Shown one piece after another: positions 37,298 through 47,770 of a stretch of DNA of 64,000 nucleotides (the first letter of the stretch is position 1; every line of letters starts with the position of its first letter). The stretch is from positions 9,052,001-9,116,000 of the forward strand of contig NZ_CP151726.1 in assembly GCF_038443385.1 (NCBI RefSeq), read 5' to 3'. The stretch is from Stieleria varia (GTDB lineage: Bacteria; Planctomycetota; Planctomycetia; Pirellulales; Pirellulaceae). Position numbers and translations under genes: made by a program. The notes beneath the pieces are model-generated. The model did no database searches, was not told the origin of the DNA, and worked only from the letters and a program-made list of their open reading frames with translations.

Positions 37298-38119
37298 TCA
37301 GCCGCCGAGAAAAGCCAGCAAATCTCGGGTGAGTTGATCTCGGTGGGTTGCAAACAGTCCGTGCGGTGCCCCCTCGTACTCCTTCAACTCCACGGCCGAA
37401 AGCGCCGCTGCTGCGGGCCGAGCACTGGCGTCAATCGGCACCGTCGCGTCCGCTGTTCCGTGGACGATCAATGTCGGCACAGTGACAGCCGGCAAATCGA
37501 GACGAAAGTCAGTCGTTGCAAACGCATTGGCGCACTGGAGTGTCGCTTGCAAACTCGCTTGCATCGCAACACTCCTGGTCCATTGCAGATACTCATCGCT
37601 GACCGGATGCGTCATCAATCCCACACCGTAAAAATCGCGAAAGAAGTCGGCAAAGAACTTCGGTCGGTCCTCAAGCATGGCTTGCCGCATGTTCGCAAAC
37701 ACAGAAGGTTCCACTCCATGGGGATTGTCATCCGCCTTTGCCATGTACGGCACAACTGAGGAGATCAGGGCGCACTGCTTCACATGCCGACCAGCATGTC
37801 TGGACATGAACCGAACGACTTCCCCACCTCCCATGGAGAATCCGACCAACGTCGCGTCTTCTACGTTCATCGCAGTCAACACGTCACTCAGATCGTCTGA
37901 TAGCGAGTCATAGTCGTAATCACCAAACGGCTGATCAGATCGCCCGAATCCGCGTCGGTCGTAGGCGATAGCGCGATAGCCGGCATCGGCAATCTGTTTG
38001 GCATGATGGTCCCAACTGTCAGCGGAAAGCGGCCAGCCATGAATCAAGACAACCGGTCGTCCAGCCCCCCAATCTTTTACATAGAGTGCGTGTCCGTCTC
38101 GCGTGGGAATCATCGTCAT
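37298..38119 (-). CDS. Alpha/beta hydrolase, non-heme haloperoxidase type
   Basis: A 273-residue cytoplasmic hydrolase. Oxyanion HGWPLSADSWD, then RGFGRSDQP and the nucleophile elbow GFSMGG. The acid is in HGTADATVP and the His in YEGAPHGLF. This is the arylesterase or cofactor-free chloroperoxidase group. The start is ATG at 38119, with a second ATG two codons later. It lies 73 bases upstream of the GH-A-like gene on the same strand. Confidence 0.9.
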   Translation of the reverse strand: MTMIPTRDGHALYVKDWGAGRPVVLIHGWPLSADSWDHHAKQIADAGYRAIAYDRRGFGRSDQPFGDYDYDSLSDDLSDVLTAMNVEDATLVGFSMGGGEVVRFMSRHAGRHVKQCALISSVVPYMAKADDNPHGVEPSVFANMRQAMLEDRPKFFADFFRDFYGVGLMTHPVSDEYLQWTRSVAMQASLQATLQCANAFATTDFRLDLPAVTVPTLIVHGTADATVPIDASARPAAAALSAVELKEYEGAPHGLFATHRDQLTRDLLAFLGG

Positions 38120-38458
38120 CGTTTCGCTCGGCTAAAGAGGCAATGTCGGTTTCTTCAATCGCATCGACAAACGTTCGAATGCCGACCACTCAATGCCAAG
38201 CGATTGTCGTGCCAAAGCGGTGAAGGGGCCATTCCGCTGATTCATTGAACGCGTTGTCCCATCGGCAGATCGTTTCCTCGGTCGAAAGTCGGGCAACGTG
38301 AGCAATCAGCGAGCACTGGGTTGCGATGGGCTGACAAGCACGGTGGCAAAATCAATGAATCCTGGTCGCGATTCTCGGTCGTGGCACAAGACATGCATCT
38401 CCAAAGTCGAACCAACACGCAATGGGCGGTTGGATACCGTCATCAAGGAGACCTACCA
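38120..38458. promoter_or_regulatory. Divergent gap, no gene recognised
   Basis: About 340 bp between the haloperoxidase-like gene and the TIGR03067 gene. Frames pass through but none has a ribosome site plus protein-like sequence. It should hold both promoters. AAGGAG at its end serves the ATG at 38459. Confidence 0.5.
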
Positions 38459-39004
38459 ATGTCCAAGTACCTACTCGTAATCCCAGCACTCGCGGCCCTG
38501 CTTGTTGTTTCACCAGTTGCTACAGCACAAGAAGCAAAACAAGAAGCAAAACGCGATAGCATTTCGTCCAAGTTGCAGGGCAGGTGGGAGATCGTCGGCG
38601 GCGTCAACCAAGGTCGTGATCTCTCAGCCGCTGAACTGGATGGTACCTACGTGACTGTCGCCAGGAACACCATCATCACCTTTGACCGCCAAGACAAGCA
38701 GCGATACCGAGCTGTGTTTCGACTCGATGAATCGATGAGTCCGATACACATCACCATGACCTCCGTTCCCGAACACCCGCCGTCCAACGAACTGAAGTCA
38801 GTGGACCAAGTCGACAACGCGATCGCGTTGGGAATCCTGAAGTTTGATGGTCAGAGAAAGTGGACGCTTTGCTACGCATTACCTGGTACCGACCGCCCGG
38901 AAAAGTTTGAATCTCCCAAAGGAAGCAAAGTCATGCTGTTCATGCTGGAGAAAAAACAAGGGGATCCCGTCCCAAGTCTAAAAGAAACCGATCCCAAGGA
39001 ATGA
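38459..39004 (+). CDS. TIGR03067-type secreted protein
   Basis: A 181-residue secreted protein, starting at the ATG at 38459 with AAGGAG upstream and a signal peptide to about residue 21 (VVSPVATAQ). Then comes a small lipocalin-like domain with KLQGRWEIVGGVNQGRD, TFDRQDKQRYRAVFRLDES and ILKFDGQRKWTLCYALPG, matching the planctomycete family TIGR03067, of unknown function. It is convergent with the EcsC gene. Confidence 0.85.
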   Translation: MSKYLLVIPALAALLVVSPVATAQEAKQEAKRDSISSKLQGRWEIVGGVNQGRDLSAAELDGTYVTVARNTIITFDRQDKQRYRAVFRLDESMSPIHITMTSVPEHPPSNELKSVDQVDNAIALGILKFDGQRKWTLCYALPGTDRPEKFESPKGSKVMLFMLEKKQGDPVPSLKETDPKE

Positions 39005-39056
39005 GTCGGTGAGAACGATCCGTAAATCGCGTCTCGCCACACTCAGGCTATTGCGA

Positions 39057-39881
39057 TCAAGCGATCGAGCCATACGCTTCGCGAACCAACGCTTCGCCAT
39101 GTTCGCGTTCCAGGCGTCGGACGGTGAAGTGCGCGCGGGCGAGATCTTGATAGTGATCGATGAAATAGCTGTTGATCAACGCACCACCGACCGCACCGAT
39201 TACAGGAATGGCTTGCGCGGCAATTTTTTCGCTGACAACGACTCCGAATCGTTCACCAATCATAGCGATCAATCTGACCAAAGGCGGAGCTGTTTTGTCC
39301 GCGAGTCCATTCTTTACGACGTACTGAGACGCATCGCGAATCTGCTTCGCCATCGCGGCACGCACGGCAAAGTAACCCAGCTCTGTATCGTCGTCGATGT
39401 CGCTCTCTTTACCGGGATCCAACGCAAAGACTTGCAAACACGCCAAACGAGCTTCCACCGTGGACAGATCCTCGCCTTCGCTACGCGCAATGTCCGCAAC
39501 GCTGCGCAGAATCAGAACGGTCGACACGGGCAACTCGGCGGCAATCGTTGCTCCTCCCAATGCGCCTCCTGCGGCACCCGACAGACCGGCCAATAGCTTG
39601 TGTGTCAGCAATCTCGGTTTGCCTGATTTGACCGAGTCGCCTCCCAAGGTTCGCAAGGCAACATCCAATGCCACTGTCAGTGATTTGTCCACCGCGGCAT
39701 ACAACGCTTTCTCTGCCACGTCAGGCAACAGTCTCAACGATGCGGTGATCGGAGCGCCAATCATTTCGGTCAAACGATCGGCGATGCCATGGTGCTCCAA
39801 TGATTTCTTGGCTTCACGCAACTCTGCAAGGGCGTCTTCAGGCAGCGATCCGGTGATCAGATCATTGTTCTCGGTCGTCAT
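39057..39881 (-). CDS. EcsC-family protein
   Basis: A 274-residue protein matching EcsC: LTEMIGAPITASLRLLPDVAEKALYAAVDKSL, a Gly/Ala-rich hydrophobic stretch (LLAGLSGAAGGALGGATIAA), and QAIPVIGAVGGALINSYFIDHYQDLARAHFTVRRLER near the end. The hydrophobic stretches may associate with membrane. EcsC was named from the B. subtilis ABC locus, but its biochemistry is open. Start ATG at 39881 with AAGGGA upstream. Stand-alone. Confidence 0.88.
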   Translation of the reverse strand: MTTENNDLITGSLPEDALAELREAKKSLEHHGIADRLTEMIGAPITASLRLLPDVAEKALYAAVDKSLTVALDVALRTLGGDSVKSGKPRLLTHKLLAGLSGAAGGALGGATIAAELPVSTVLILRSVADIARSEGEDLSTVEARLACLQVFALDPGKESDIDDDTELGYFAVRAAMAKQIRDASQYVVKNGLADKTAPPLVRLIAMIGERFGVVVSEKIAAQAIPVIGAVGGALINSYFIDHYQDLARAHFTVRRLEREHGEALVREAYGSIA

Positions 39882-40520
39882 TCGCTATTCCCTTGTAGTC
39901 TTTCTCTGGATGAGTTTGAAAGTGAGCTGAGCATTAAACTATCGTCGATGTCCACCCGCGGTGTAGGGGCGTGGTTCGATTTGCGATAAAGTGAATTCTC
40001 CGTCAAGCAACTTGCGTGCCCGAATGCGGCCTGATGTCTGATGAGCTCGCCACGAATGATTCATTAGCCGGAACGCGATAGCGTCCGGTTCCCAAGTATA
40101 GGAGTGAGAACCGTACGCTATAGAGAGCGTCCCGCTTAGAACGCATGGTTTGACGTTGAATTTCAAACAAAATACCAGCACGACGCGCAAGCGAGTGAAT
40201 AGAAGCACAAAAAGGCGATTCACTCGCTTGCGCGTCGTGCTAGTAAAGACGAGAAAAATGCCTGGTGCGATCAACTATCTAAGCAGAACGCTCTCTATAG
40301 TGTGGCGGCTGATGTGCGCAGACTGTTTCGTGCTAATCCGTGCAAGCCGTTTCGTGCAAACCTGTTGCGAAGACTGCGTTGAGTTACGTGAATAATCCGG
40401 GCTAGCGACGGACCGGCGGAGATGATCCCAAGGTATACTGTAAGCATCGAATCCTCGTGGCATTTTCGACTAAAATCATTCCATCATTTTGCCCGCCGCC
40501 AGTTCTCCCACCTCCCGCCC
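39882..40520. other. Divergent gap carrying a nested inverted-repeat structure
   Basis: About 640 bp between the EcsC gene and the second PSCyt1 gene. It holds a palindromic block (40070-40090), the nested repeats at 40118-40300, and AT-rich sequence before the PSCyt1 start with TATACT near 40434. No protein-coding sequence is evident. Confidence 0.7.
40118..40300. repeat. Nested inverted repeats: CAAGCGAGTGA hairpin, copy 2, inside outer arms
   Basis: The inner hairpin (40173-40200 with 40218-40245, 28-bp arms with one mismatch) is the same element as 14868-14932. It sits inside an outer pair, 40118-40140 and 40278-40300, 23-bp arms with two mismatches (CTATAGAGAGCGT...). The outer arms look like an older element into which, or around which, the inner one formed. 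Confidence 0.85.
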
Positions 40521-43500
40521 ATGATTTTCTTTCCTCCACGCACCGGAATTGTTCTGCTCAGCTTCCTTGTGTCGGCGGCATCGATGGTGCAGGGTGAGTC
40601 GCCACTCTCTTTCAACGCGGACATACGTCCGATTCTTTCAGAAAATTGCTTCGCCTGTCACGGGCCGGACGACGAAGCTCGCGCTGCGAATCTGCGATTG
40701 GATCAGCGAGAATCCGCCATCGACAGCGGGGCGATCGTCGATGGAAATCCGGAAGAGAGTCTGCTGATCGAGCGAATCTTGTCCGATGATCCCGATTCCA
40801 TCATGCCTCCGCCGGAGTCGAATAAGTCGCTGACGGCCAAACAGAAGCAGATTTTGACTCAGTGGATACGGCAGGGCGGCGAGTATCAAAAGCACTGGTC
40901 GTTCGAGCCGATCGCCGAGTCGATTTCTGTTCCCCAGTCCCTCGACGAGTGGCCGCGTCGACAACTCGACGCGTTCGTCGCTGCAACCCATCGCGAGAAA
41001 GGGTTCCAGCCAAGTGAAGAAGCCGAGCGATCGAATTGGCTCCGTCGCGTCACGTTTGACTTGACCGGTCTACCGCCCACGCTGGCAGAGCTGGATGCAT
41101 TTCAGTCGGATGAATCCGCCGATGCGTACGAGCAAGTTGTCGAACGACTGCTGAAATCACCGGCCTACGGCGAGCGCATGGCGGTGATGTGGCTGGATGT
41201 TGCTCGCTACGCAGATACCTTCGGATACCAAAACGACGTCGCGATGGAAGTCTGGCCGTGGCGTCAGTGGGTGATCGATGCGTTCAATGACAACATGCCC
41301 TACGATCAGTTCATCATCCAGCAGATTGCAGGTGACTTGATCGAAGACGCGACGCCTCAACAACGGCTTGCAACCACCTTCAATCGACTGCACCGACAAA
41401 CCAACGAAGGCGGCAGTGTCGCGGAAGAGTTTCGCTTGACAGGGATCACTGATCGGACCACCACGGCTGGAACGGCTTTCTTGGGATTGACGATGGAGTG
41501 TTGTCGATGTCACGACCACAAGTTCGACCCGATCAAGCAGAAAGAGTTCTACCAGTTGTCGGCTTACTTCTCGGACATCGATGAGTTCGGACTGTACTCC
41601 CACTTCACTCACGCGGCTCCGACACCGGCAATGTTGTTGTACGAAGACGATCAACAGCAGAAACACCTAGCGGCGAGGCAAGCAGTGGAGGCTGCTCAGG
41701 TCCAACGAAACCTCGCGATCCAGGCGGCTCGGCAGAAATGGGCATCGCAGCCGGACGCATTGATCCAGGAATTACCACGGCCACGCCCAGCGACGTATTC
41801 GTTGCCACTGGATGGAAACGTTGACGGGGTCGTGGGCAAGGCGACGCGTTGCAATGGCGACGATGCGATCGCTTGCAAAGATGCACCGTTGTTCGGTCGT
41901 GCATCTTCTTTCTCCTATAGCCTGTGGGTTCGACCTGAAATTCAAACTCCCCGGATGATCGTGCTGCATCAATCGCGTGCTGCAGAAGACTCTGGTTTTC
42001 GTGGCTTGGAACTGGTCCTCGACGACGGACATCCGCAGTTTTCAATGATCCACTTCTGGCCGGGGAATGCCGTACGAGTTCGCGCGGTGGACGCGATTCC
42101 CGTTGCCCAGTGGACGCATCTCGCCGTCACACACGACGGCAGCGGTCGTGCCGATGGCATTCAGGTCTTCGTCAATGGCCAGATTGCTAACGTGGAAGTT
42201 GTCCGCGACAAACTGACTCGCGACATTCGACATCGAGCTCAATGGGGTGACTCGGACTCGAACGCGAGCCTTTTGGCACTGGGCGCGCGTTTTCGTGATA
42301 TCGGTTTTCGTGACGGTGCGCTCGATGACTTACACGTTTACGATCTGCAGCTTTCTTCCGCGGAGGTTCTGTCGCTCTACCGAGCGGCTCGCCCCGGCGA
42401 TACGGAAGCGGAAATCACACCTGAGATGGCCCTGCAGCACCAAATGTTGACGGCGGATTCAGAGGTAGCGGACGCTCAAGCAGCCCTAACGAAAGCTCGT
42501 GATGCAGAAAACGAACTGGTCTCGGCCATTCGTGAAATCATGACCATGCAACACTACGACGAGGCGCCGCCCACGCATGTCCTCGGACGTGGCGAGTACA
42601 CCAACAAGTTGGAAAGGGTGACCGCAAGCACGCCGGCCTTGGCAGGCGGGATTCCGACCGCCGGTGGAGACCGCATGTCGCTTGCGAAATGGATGGTCGA
42701 TCAACAAAACCCGCTGACGTCGCGAGTGATCGCCAATCGTATGTGGCACTTGTTTTTCGGTCGCGGCATCGTCACTTCACTGGAGGATTTCGGCTCCCAA
42801 GGTTCGCCGCCCTCTCACCCAAAACTTCTAGATCACTTGGCCCGTTCACTCATGGACAACGATTGGGATCTGCATTGGCTGTGCCGCGAAATCGTCCTGT
42901 CCTCGACCTACCGTCAGTCATCCATGGTCACCGACCCCGAACTTCTGCAGCGTGATCCAGACAACGTGTGGTTGACGCGAGGCCCAAAACACCGTCTGTC
43001 AGCCGAGCAGTTACGCGACATGGTCTTGTCGGCCAGTGAGCTGCTGGTAAAAAAAATCGGCGGCCCCAGCGTGATGCCCTACCAACCCGCTGGGCTGTGG
43101 AAAGAAGCCGGGACGGGCAAGTCTTACCATCAATCCACAGGCGACGGGCTCTATCGACGCAGCATGTACACCTTCTGGAAACGCACTTCTCCGCCGCCGA
43201 CCATGCTGACGTTGGACGCGACCAGTCGCGAAAGCTGCACGCCGCGTCGCGAATTGACGACCACACCGTTGCAAGCCCTCGTGTTCCTGAACGACCCACA
43301 GTACGTCGAAGCCTCACGTGTGTTGGCCCAGCGGCTGATCGCCAATCATGATGCTGACACCAGCTCACGCTGGGATGAGTTGTTTCGCAGACTGATCAGC
43401 CGCGTTCCCAACGACCGCGAGCGAACCGTCATCCAACAGTTGTACGACGAGCAACGCCAATACTTTACCGACAATGCAACAGAGGTCGCGGCGTTCCTGG

Positions 43501-43610
43501 CAGTCGGTGAGCGTCCGATCAAACCATCCAAAGACCTAAGCGACTTGGCGGCAACGACCGTCGTTGTTCAAACCATGTTCGCCTACGACGAAACGATCAT
43601 GCTGCGATAG
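40521..43610 (+). CDS. PSCyt1/DUF1549/LamG/DUF1553 secreted cytochrome-like protein
   Basis: A 1029-residue protein from the ATG at 40521, with a signal peptide (residues 1-25). The heme-type motif CFACH is at 43-47, DUF1549 follows with a second CxxCH in CCRCHDHKFDP, and a concanavalin-like LamG domain lies about 410-590 (SFSYSLWVRPEI, QWTHLAVTHDGSG, GIQVFVNGQ). DUF1553 ends the protein (MVDQQNPLTSRVIANRMWH; FWKRTSPPPTMLTLDA). It is paired with the DUF1501 gene 9 bases downstream. The first pair at 1-3160 lacks a clear LamG domain. Confidence 0.93.
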   Translation: MIFFPPRTGIVLLSFLVSAASMVQGESPLSFNADIRPILSENCFACHGPDDEARAANLRLDQRESAIDSGAIVDGNPEESLLIERILSDDPDSIMPPPESNKSLTAKQKQILTQWIRQGGEYQKHWSFEPIAESISVPQSLDEWPRRQLDAFVAATHREKGFQPSEEAERSNWLRRVTFDLTGLPPTLAELDAFQSDESADAYEQVVERLLKSPAYGERMAVMWLDVARYADTFGYQNDVAMEVWPWRQWVIDAFNDNMPYDQFIIQQIAGDLIEDATPQQRLATTFNRLHRQTNEGGSVAEEFRLTGITDRTTTAGTAFLGLTMECCRCHDHKFDPIKQKEFYQLSAYFSDIDEFGLYSHFTHAAPTPAMLLYEDDQQQKHLAARQAVEAAQVQRNLAIQAARQKWASQPDALIQELPRPRPATYSLPLDGNVDGVVGKATRCNGDDAIACKDAPLFGRASSFSYSLWVRPEIQTPRMIVLHQSRAAEDSGFRGLELVLDDGHPQFSMIHFWPGNAVRVRAVDAIPVAQWTHLAVTHDGSGRADGIQVFVNGQIANVEVVRDKLTRDIRHRAQWGDSDSNASLLALGARFRDIGFRDGALDDLHVYDLQLSSAEVLSLYRAARPGDTEAEITPEMALQHQMLTADSEVADAQAALTKARDAENELVSAIREIMTMQHYDEAPPTHVLGRGEYTNKLERVTASTPALAGGIPTAGGDRMSLAKWMVDQQNPLTSRVIANRMWHLFFGRGIVTSLEDFGSQGSPPSHPKLLDHLARSLMDNDWDLHWLCREIVLSSTYRQSSMVTDPELLQRDPDNVWLTRGPKHRLSAEQLRDMVLSASELLVKKIGGPSVMPYQPAGLWKEAGTGKSYHQSTGDGLYRRSMYTFWKRTSPPPTMLTLDATSRESCTPRRELTTTPLQALVFLNDPQYVEASRVLAQRLIANHDADTSSRWDELFRRLISRVPNDRERTVIQQLYDEQRQYFTDNATEVAAFLAVGERPIKPSKDLSDLAATTVVVQTMFAYDETIMLR

Positions 43611-43619
43611 ATAACAATC

Positions 43620-45071
<1,452 letters not shown>

Positions 45072-45532
45072 AAACAGCAGAGCCAGAGGACGCTGATCGC
45101 CAGTTCGCATTCCTCGTTTAACGCCAAGCCGAAGGCGACAACGAATCCGCGTCCATCACCAACCTCACACCACCACTAACAGCCGGCGTTGTTTCGTGGA
45201 CGCGCCCAGAAGAGCGGCGAGCACACCGCCTCAAACCTTGCCCCACCTCACCACTCTTCGTCCACCGCAGCGCGGCCGCACTGGACGTCACCAAGAGTCA
45301 CCCCGAATCCAAGCCACAGGGCTTGAAAACGGTCGTACCGAATTTCGTCATGCACAGCATCACCTACGAATACCGGACGGACACTGGGGACGGAACCGCA
45401 GAACTTTCTACGGAATCTGCTGAAAGATTTCGGGCTCGGATGTGTGAAACCTTGTAGAGAAAGGCGTCATGTGGGGATTTAGCCCATAATGTACGCTGTC
45501 GTTGATTTGGTTTTCTTCCGTTGCGAGCGTTC
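45072..45532. other. Intergenic region, nothing recognisable
   Basis: About 460 bp between the DUF1501 gene and the truncated sigma factor gene. Open frames exist (for example from about 45182 to 45444) but show no family sequence or ribosome site. It may contain decayed coding sequence, consistent with the damaged genes just downstream. Confidence 0.45.
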
Positions 45533-46273
45533 ATGAGCCAATGGCCCGAAACGAGTGAGAGTTTGATTCTGCGGATTCGTGATCCACGGGATCAGCGTGC
45601 TTGGTCGCAGTTCATTGCGATTTACCAGCCGGTCGTCTTTCGGCTGGCTCGGATGCATGGTTTGCAGCACGCGGATGCGGAGGATCTCTGCCAACGGGTG
45701 TTCATCTCTGTCACCAAGGCCGCTGAAAGCTGGGAGCCCCAGGATGGCGGACCTCGTTTTCGCAATTGGCTGGGACGTGTCGCTCGCAATTCCATTCTCA
45801 ACGCAGTCACTCGGGTGAAGCCGGATCGTGCATTGGGCGGTTCCAGCGCGGGGGATCGGCTACTGAGAGTACCGGACGGTGACGAGATGACCACGGCGAT
45901 TCGCAGTGAGAGTCGCATGGAAGCGTTTCGCTGGGCGGCGGTACAAGTGCAGGCGGAGTTCAACGCATCGACATGGACGATGTTCCATGAAACAACGATC
46001 GGCAATCGCAGCGTCGCAGAGGTTGCGGCGGAGCTGGGCATCAATTCCTGGATCAGGACGGCAATCATCCTGAATCCACTCACTGGAGCAAGCCAGGAAG
46101 CAATGGTCTGCAAGCGGGTGTCCGATTGGTACCTGCCCGGCATACCTATCAACATGGAGATGTTGTGGAGATCGAGTTTCTCTACCGCAGTGCTATACGC
46201 CAGAAAGTATCGGCTACATTGCCACCCACGTTTCAGTTCGGCAAAGTCCGTGGCGTTCGATTGGAGCGAGTGA
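45533..46273 (+). pseudogene. ECF sigma factor gene truncated in region 4
   Basis: From the ATG at 45533 the protein has a complete ECF region 2 (AWSQFIAIYQPVVFRLARMH; DAEDLCQRVFISV; NWLGRVARNSILNAV) and the beginning of region 4 (RSVAEVAAELGI, to about 46042). The expected helix-turn-helix (in related proteins SVGAVYIARSRV) is absent. From about 46040 the frame runs on through sequence that belongs to another gene in a different frame. The -35-binding helix is lost, so the product should not work as a sigma factor. A deletion or recombination junction lies near 46040-46046. Confidence 0.8.
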
Positions 46274-47058
46274 GTTTTGTAAAGCCCAAGTGGCCTGATG
46301 GTTCTGTCCACACGTTGGTCGGTAACGAACCGCTGGTTGTGCGGGGCCACCGAATGCAAATCTGTTTTGACAGCAACGAAGCATCGAAACCGGGCGTGAA
46401 TCTGAAGGCACTCACGCGACCCGAGGCGGCTCACTACGTACGGTTCACAGTGCCGAATCCAGGTGACGATGCGACCGACGACCAGCTTGAGATTGCTCAT
46501 CGGCTGTTTTTCAGAATCCCGCCGCTAGTGCCTGCCAAAGTGCTGCCGCTGTTCGAATCGCATTATTATCAACATTGGGGAGTCTCAGTGCCTGGGCATC
46601 GCCGGCCTGAGCAATCGACTCCAGACCCCGACTACGTCGACCCCTTTCAGATTGGCGTTTCGCTCGGGCCTGCGGAGAAAAATCGAATTCCAGCATACTA
46701 CTCAAGTGGCTTTCAGGTCACGAGAGTGGCTCCGTACAGCCCTGCAGAGAATGTGGGCATTGAGGTTGGCGACATTTTGCTCTCGTGGCAAGGCAGCCAG
46801 ATTTATGGTGATGACCCGAGTCAACCGTTTTCAAACTACAGCAGCCTGAACAATCAACTGAGTGAAATGTTGGAGCGGAATGCAAAGGGCAAAGGATGGG
46901 GATCGTTCAATATGAAGTTCGATCTGCTGGATCATCGCACGGGTGAAGTGATTCGCATTGCTCCCTGGTTCGGAATGACTGCAGGTGGCGGACCGAACAA
47001 GGCCGAGATCATCAAGCGACTGGCCGAGCGGAAGCGATCGCGTCAGGCTTCGCAGTGA
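46042..47058 (+). pseudogene. 3' fragment of a PDZ-containing protein gene
   Basis: In the frame next to the truncated sigma gene, protein-like sequence starts right at the junction: HPESTHWSKPGSNGLQAGVR, then LVPARHTYQHGDVVEIEFLY, and continues to the stop at 47058. A PDZ-like segment near the end has AYYSSGFQVTRVAPYSPAEN, VGIEVGDILLSWQGSQIYG. It lacks a start codon at the proper place and the N-terminus of its family. The WxxPxxGLQxG pattern is common in planctomycete BlaR1-like and PDZ proteins. Read as a gene remnant. Confidence 0.65.
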
Positions 47059-47230
47059 TGGTATACCGTCGGCTTGGACGGTAACACCGAAAGTGGGGGT
47101 CGATGGGCGGTATCGGACAACGCAGAGAAGTGTTCTTGTTAGCCCTTTTGAACTTTTTTGTAAGTGACCGCTCTCATTCGGTACCAATACTTTCAGAGCG
47201 ACCCTCTGCGTCACTTTGCAAGGCCCCTGA

Positions 47231-47770
47231 GTGCAAGACAAAGACCACAAGGCGATATTCACGAAATGGCTGGAGGAGCATCGCTCATCCGTCATCAAGG
47301 TCGCGCGTGCGTACACGTTGACCAACGACGAGTGCCAGGATCTTGCGCAAGAAATCTTGCTGCAGGCTTGGCGATCGTTGCCCAAGTTTCAAGGCAAAGC
47401 CACGCCCGCGACTTGGTTCTATCGGGTGGCGTTGCACACGGCGATGAATTGGCACCGCAAGGACCAACCGCGACGATCGCGACAAGAGCCATGGCTGGAG
47501 GTGCAGACGCTGGCCGTTGAGTCTACGGATTCGTCTGAGCAAATCGAACAACGCGAATTGATTCAGCAGCTCTACGAGGCAATCCACCAACTCCCCAAGA
47601 CGGACGTCGCGCTGGTGCTGCTGTATCTGGACGACATGAGTTACCGAGAGATGGCCGGCGTCCTGGGGATCTCCGAAAGCAATGTGGGCGTCAAGCTCAA
47701 CCGGGCAAAGAAAACACTCGCCAGACTATTGGACGCGGCACCAGCGGAGGTCAAATCCGATGAGTCTTGA
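47231..47770 (+). CDS. ECF sigma factor
   Basis: A 179-residue ECF sigma-70 factor. Region 2 includes ECQDLAQEILLQAWRSLPKFQGKATPATWFYRVALHTAMNW; region 4 is complete: DVALVLLYLDDMSYREMAGVLGISESNVGVKLNRAKKTL. The start is a GTG. It overlaps the next gene by 11 bases (ATG at 47760 within its last codons), which strongly suggests translational coupling to the membrane protein, its probable partner and regulator. Confidence 0.92.
   Translation: MQDKDHKAIFTKWLEEHRSSVIKVARAYTLTNDECQDLAQEILLQAWRSLPKFQGKATPATWFYRVALHTAMNWHRKDQPRRSRQEPWLEVQTLAVESTDSSEQIEQRELIQQLYEAIHQLPKTDVALVLLYLDDMSYREMAGVLGISESNVGVKLNRAKKTLARLLDAAPAEVKSDES

Noticed and set aside
45182-45444. Open frame ending RMCETL in the gap after the second DUF1501 gene
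   Set aside because: The N-terminal part is Pro/Arg-rich and there is no start signal or known family.
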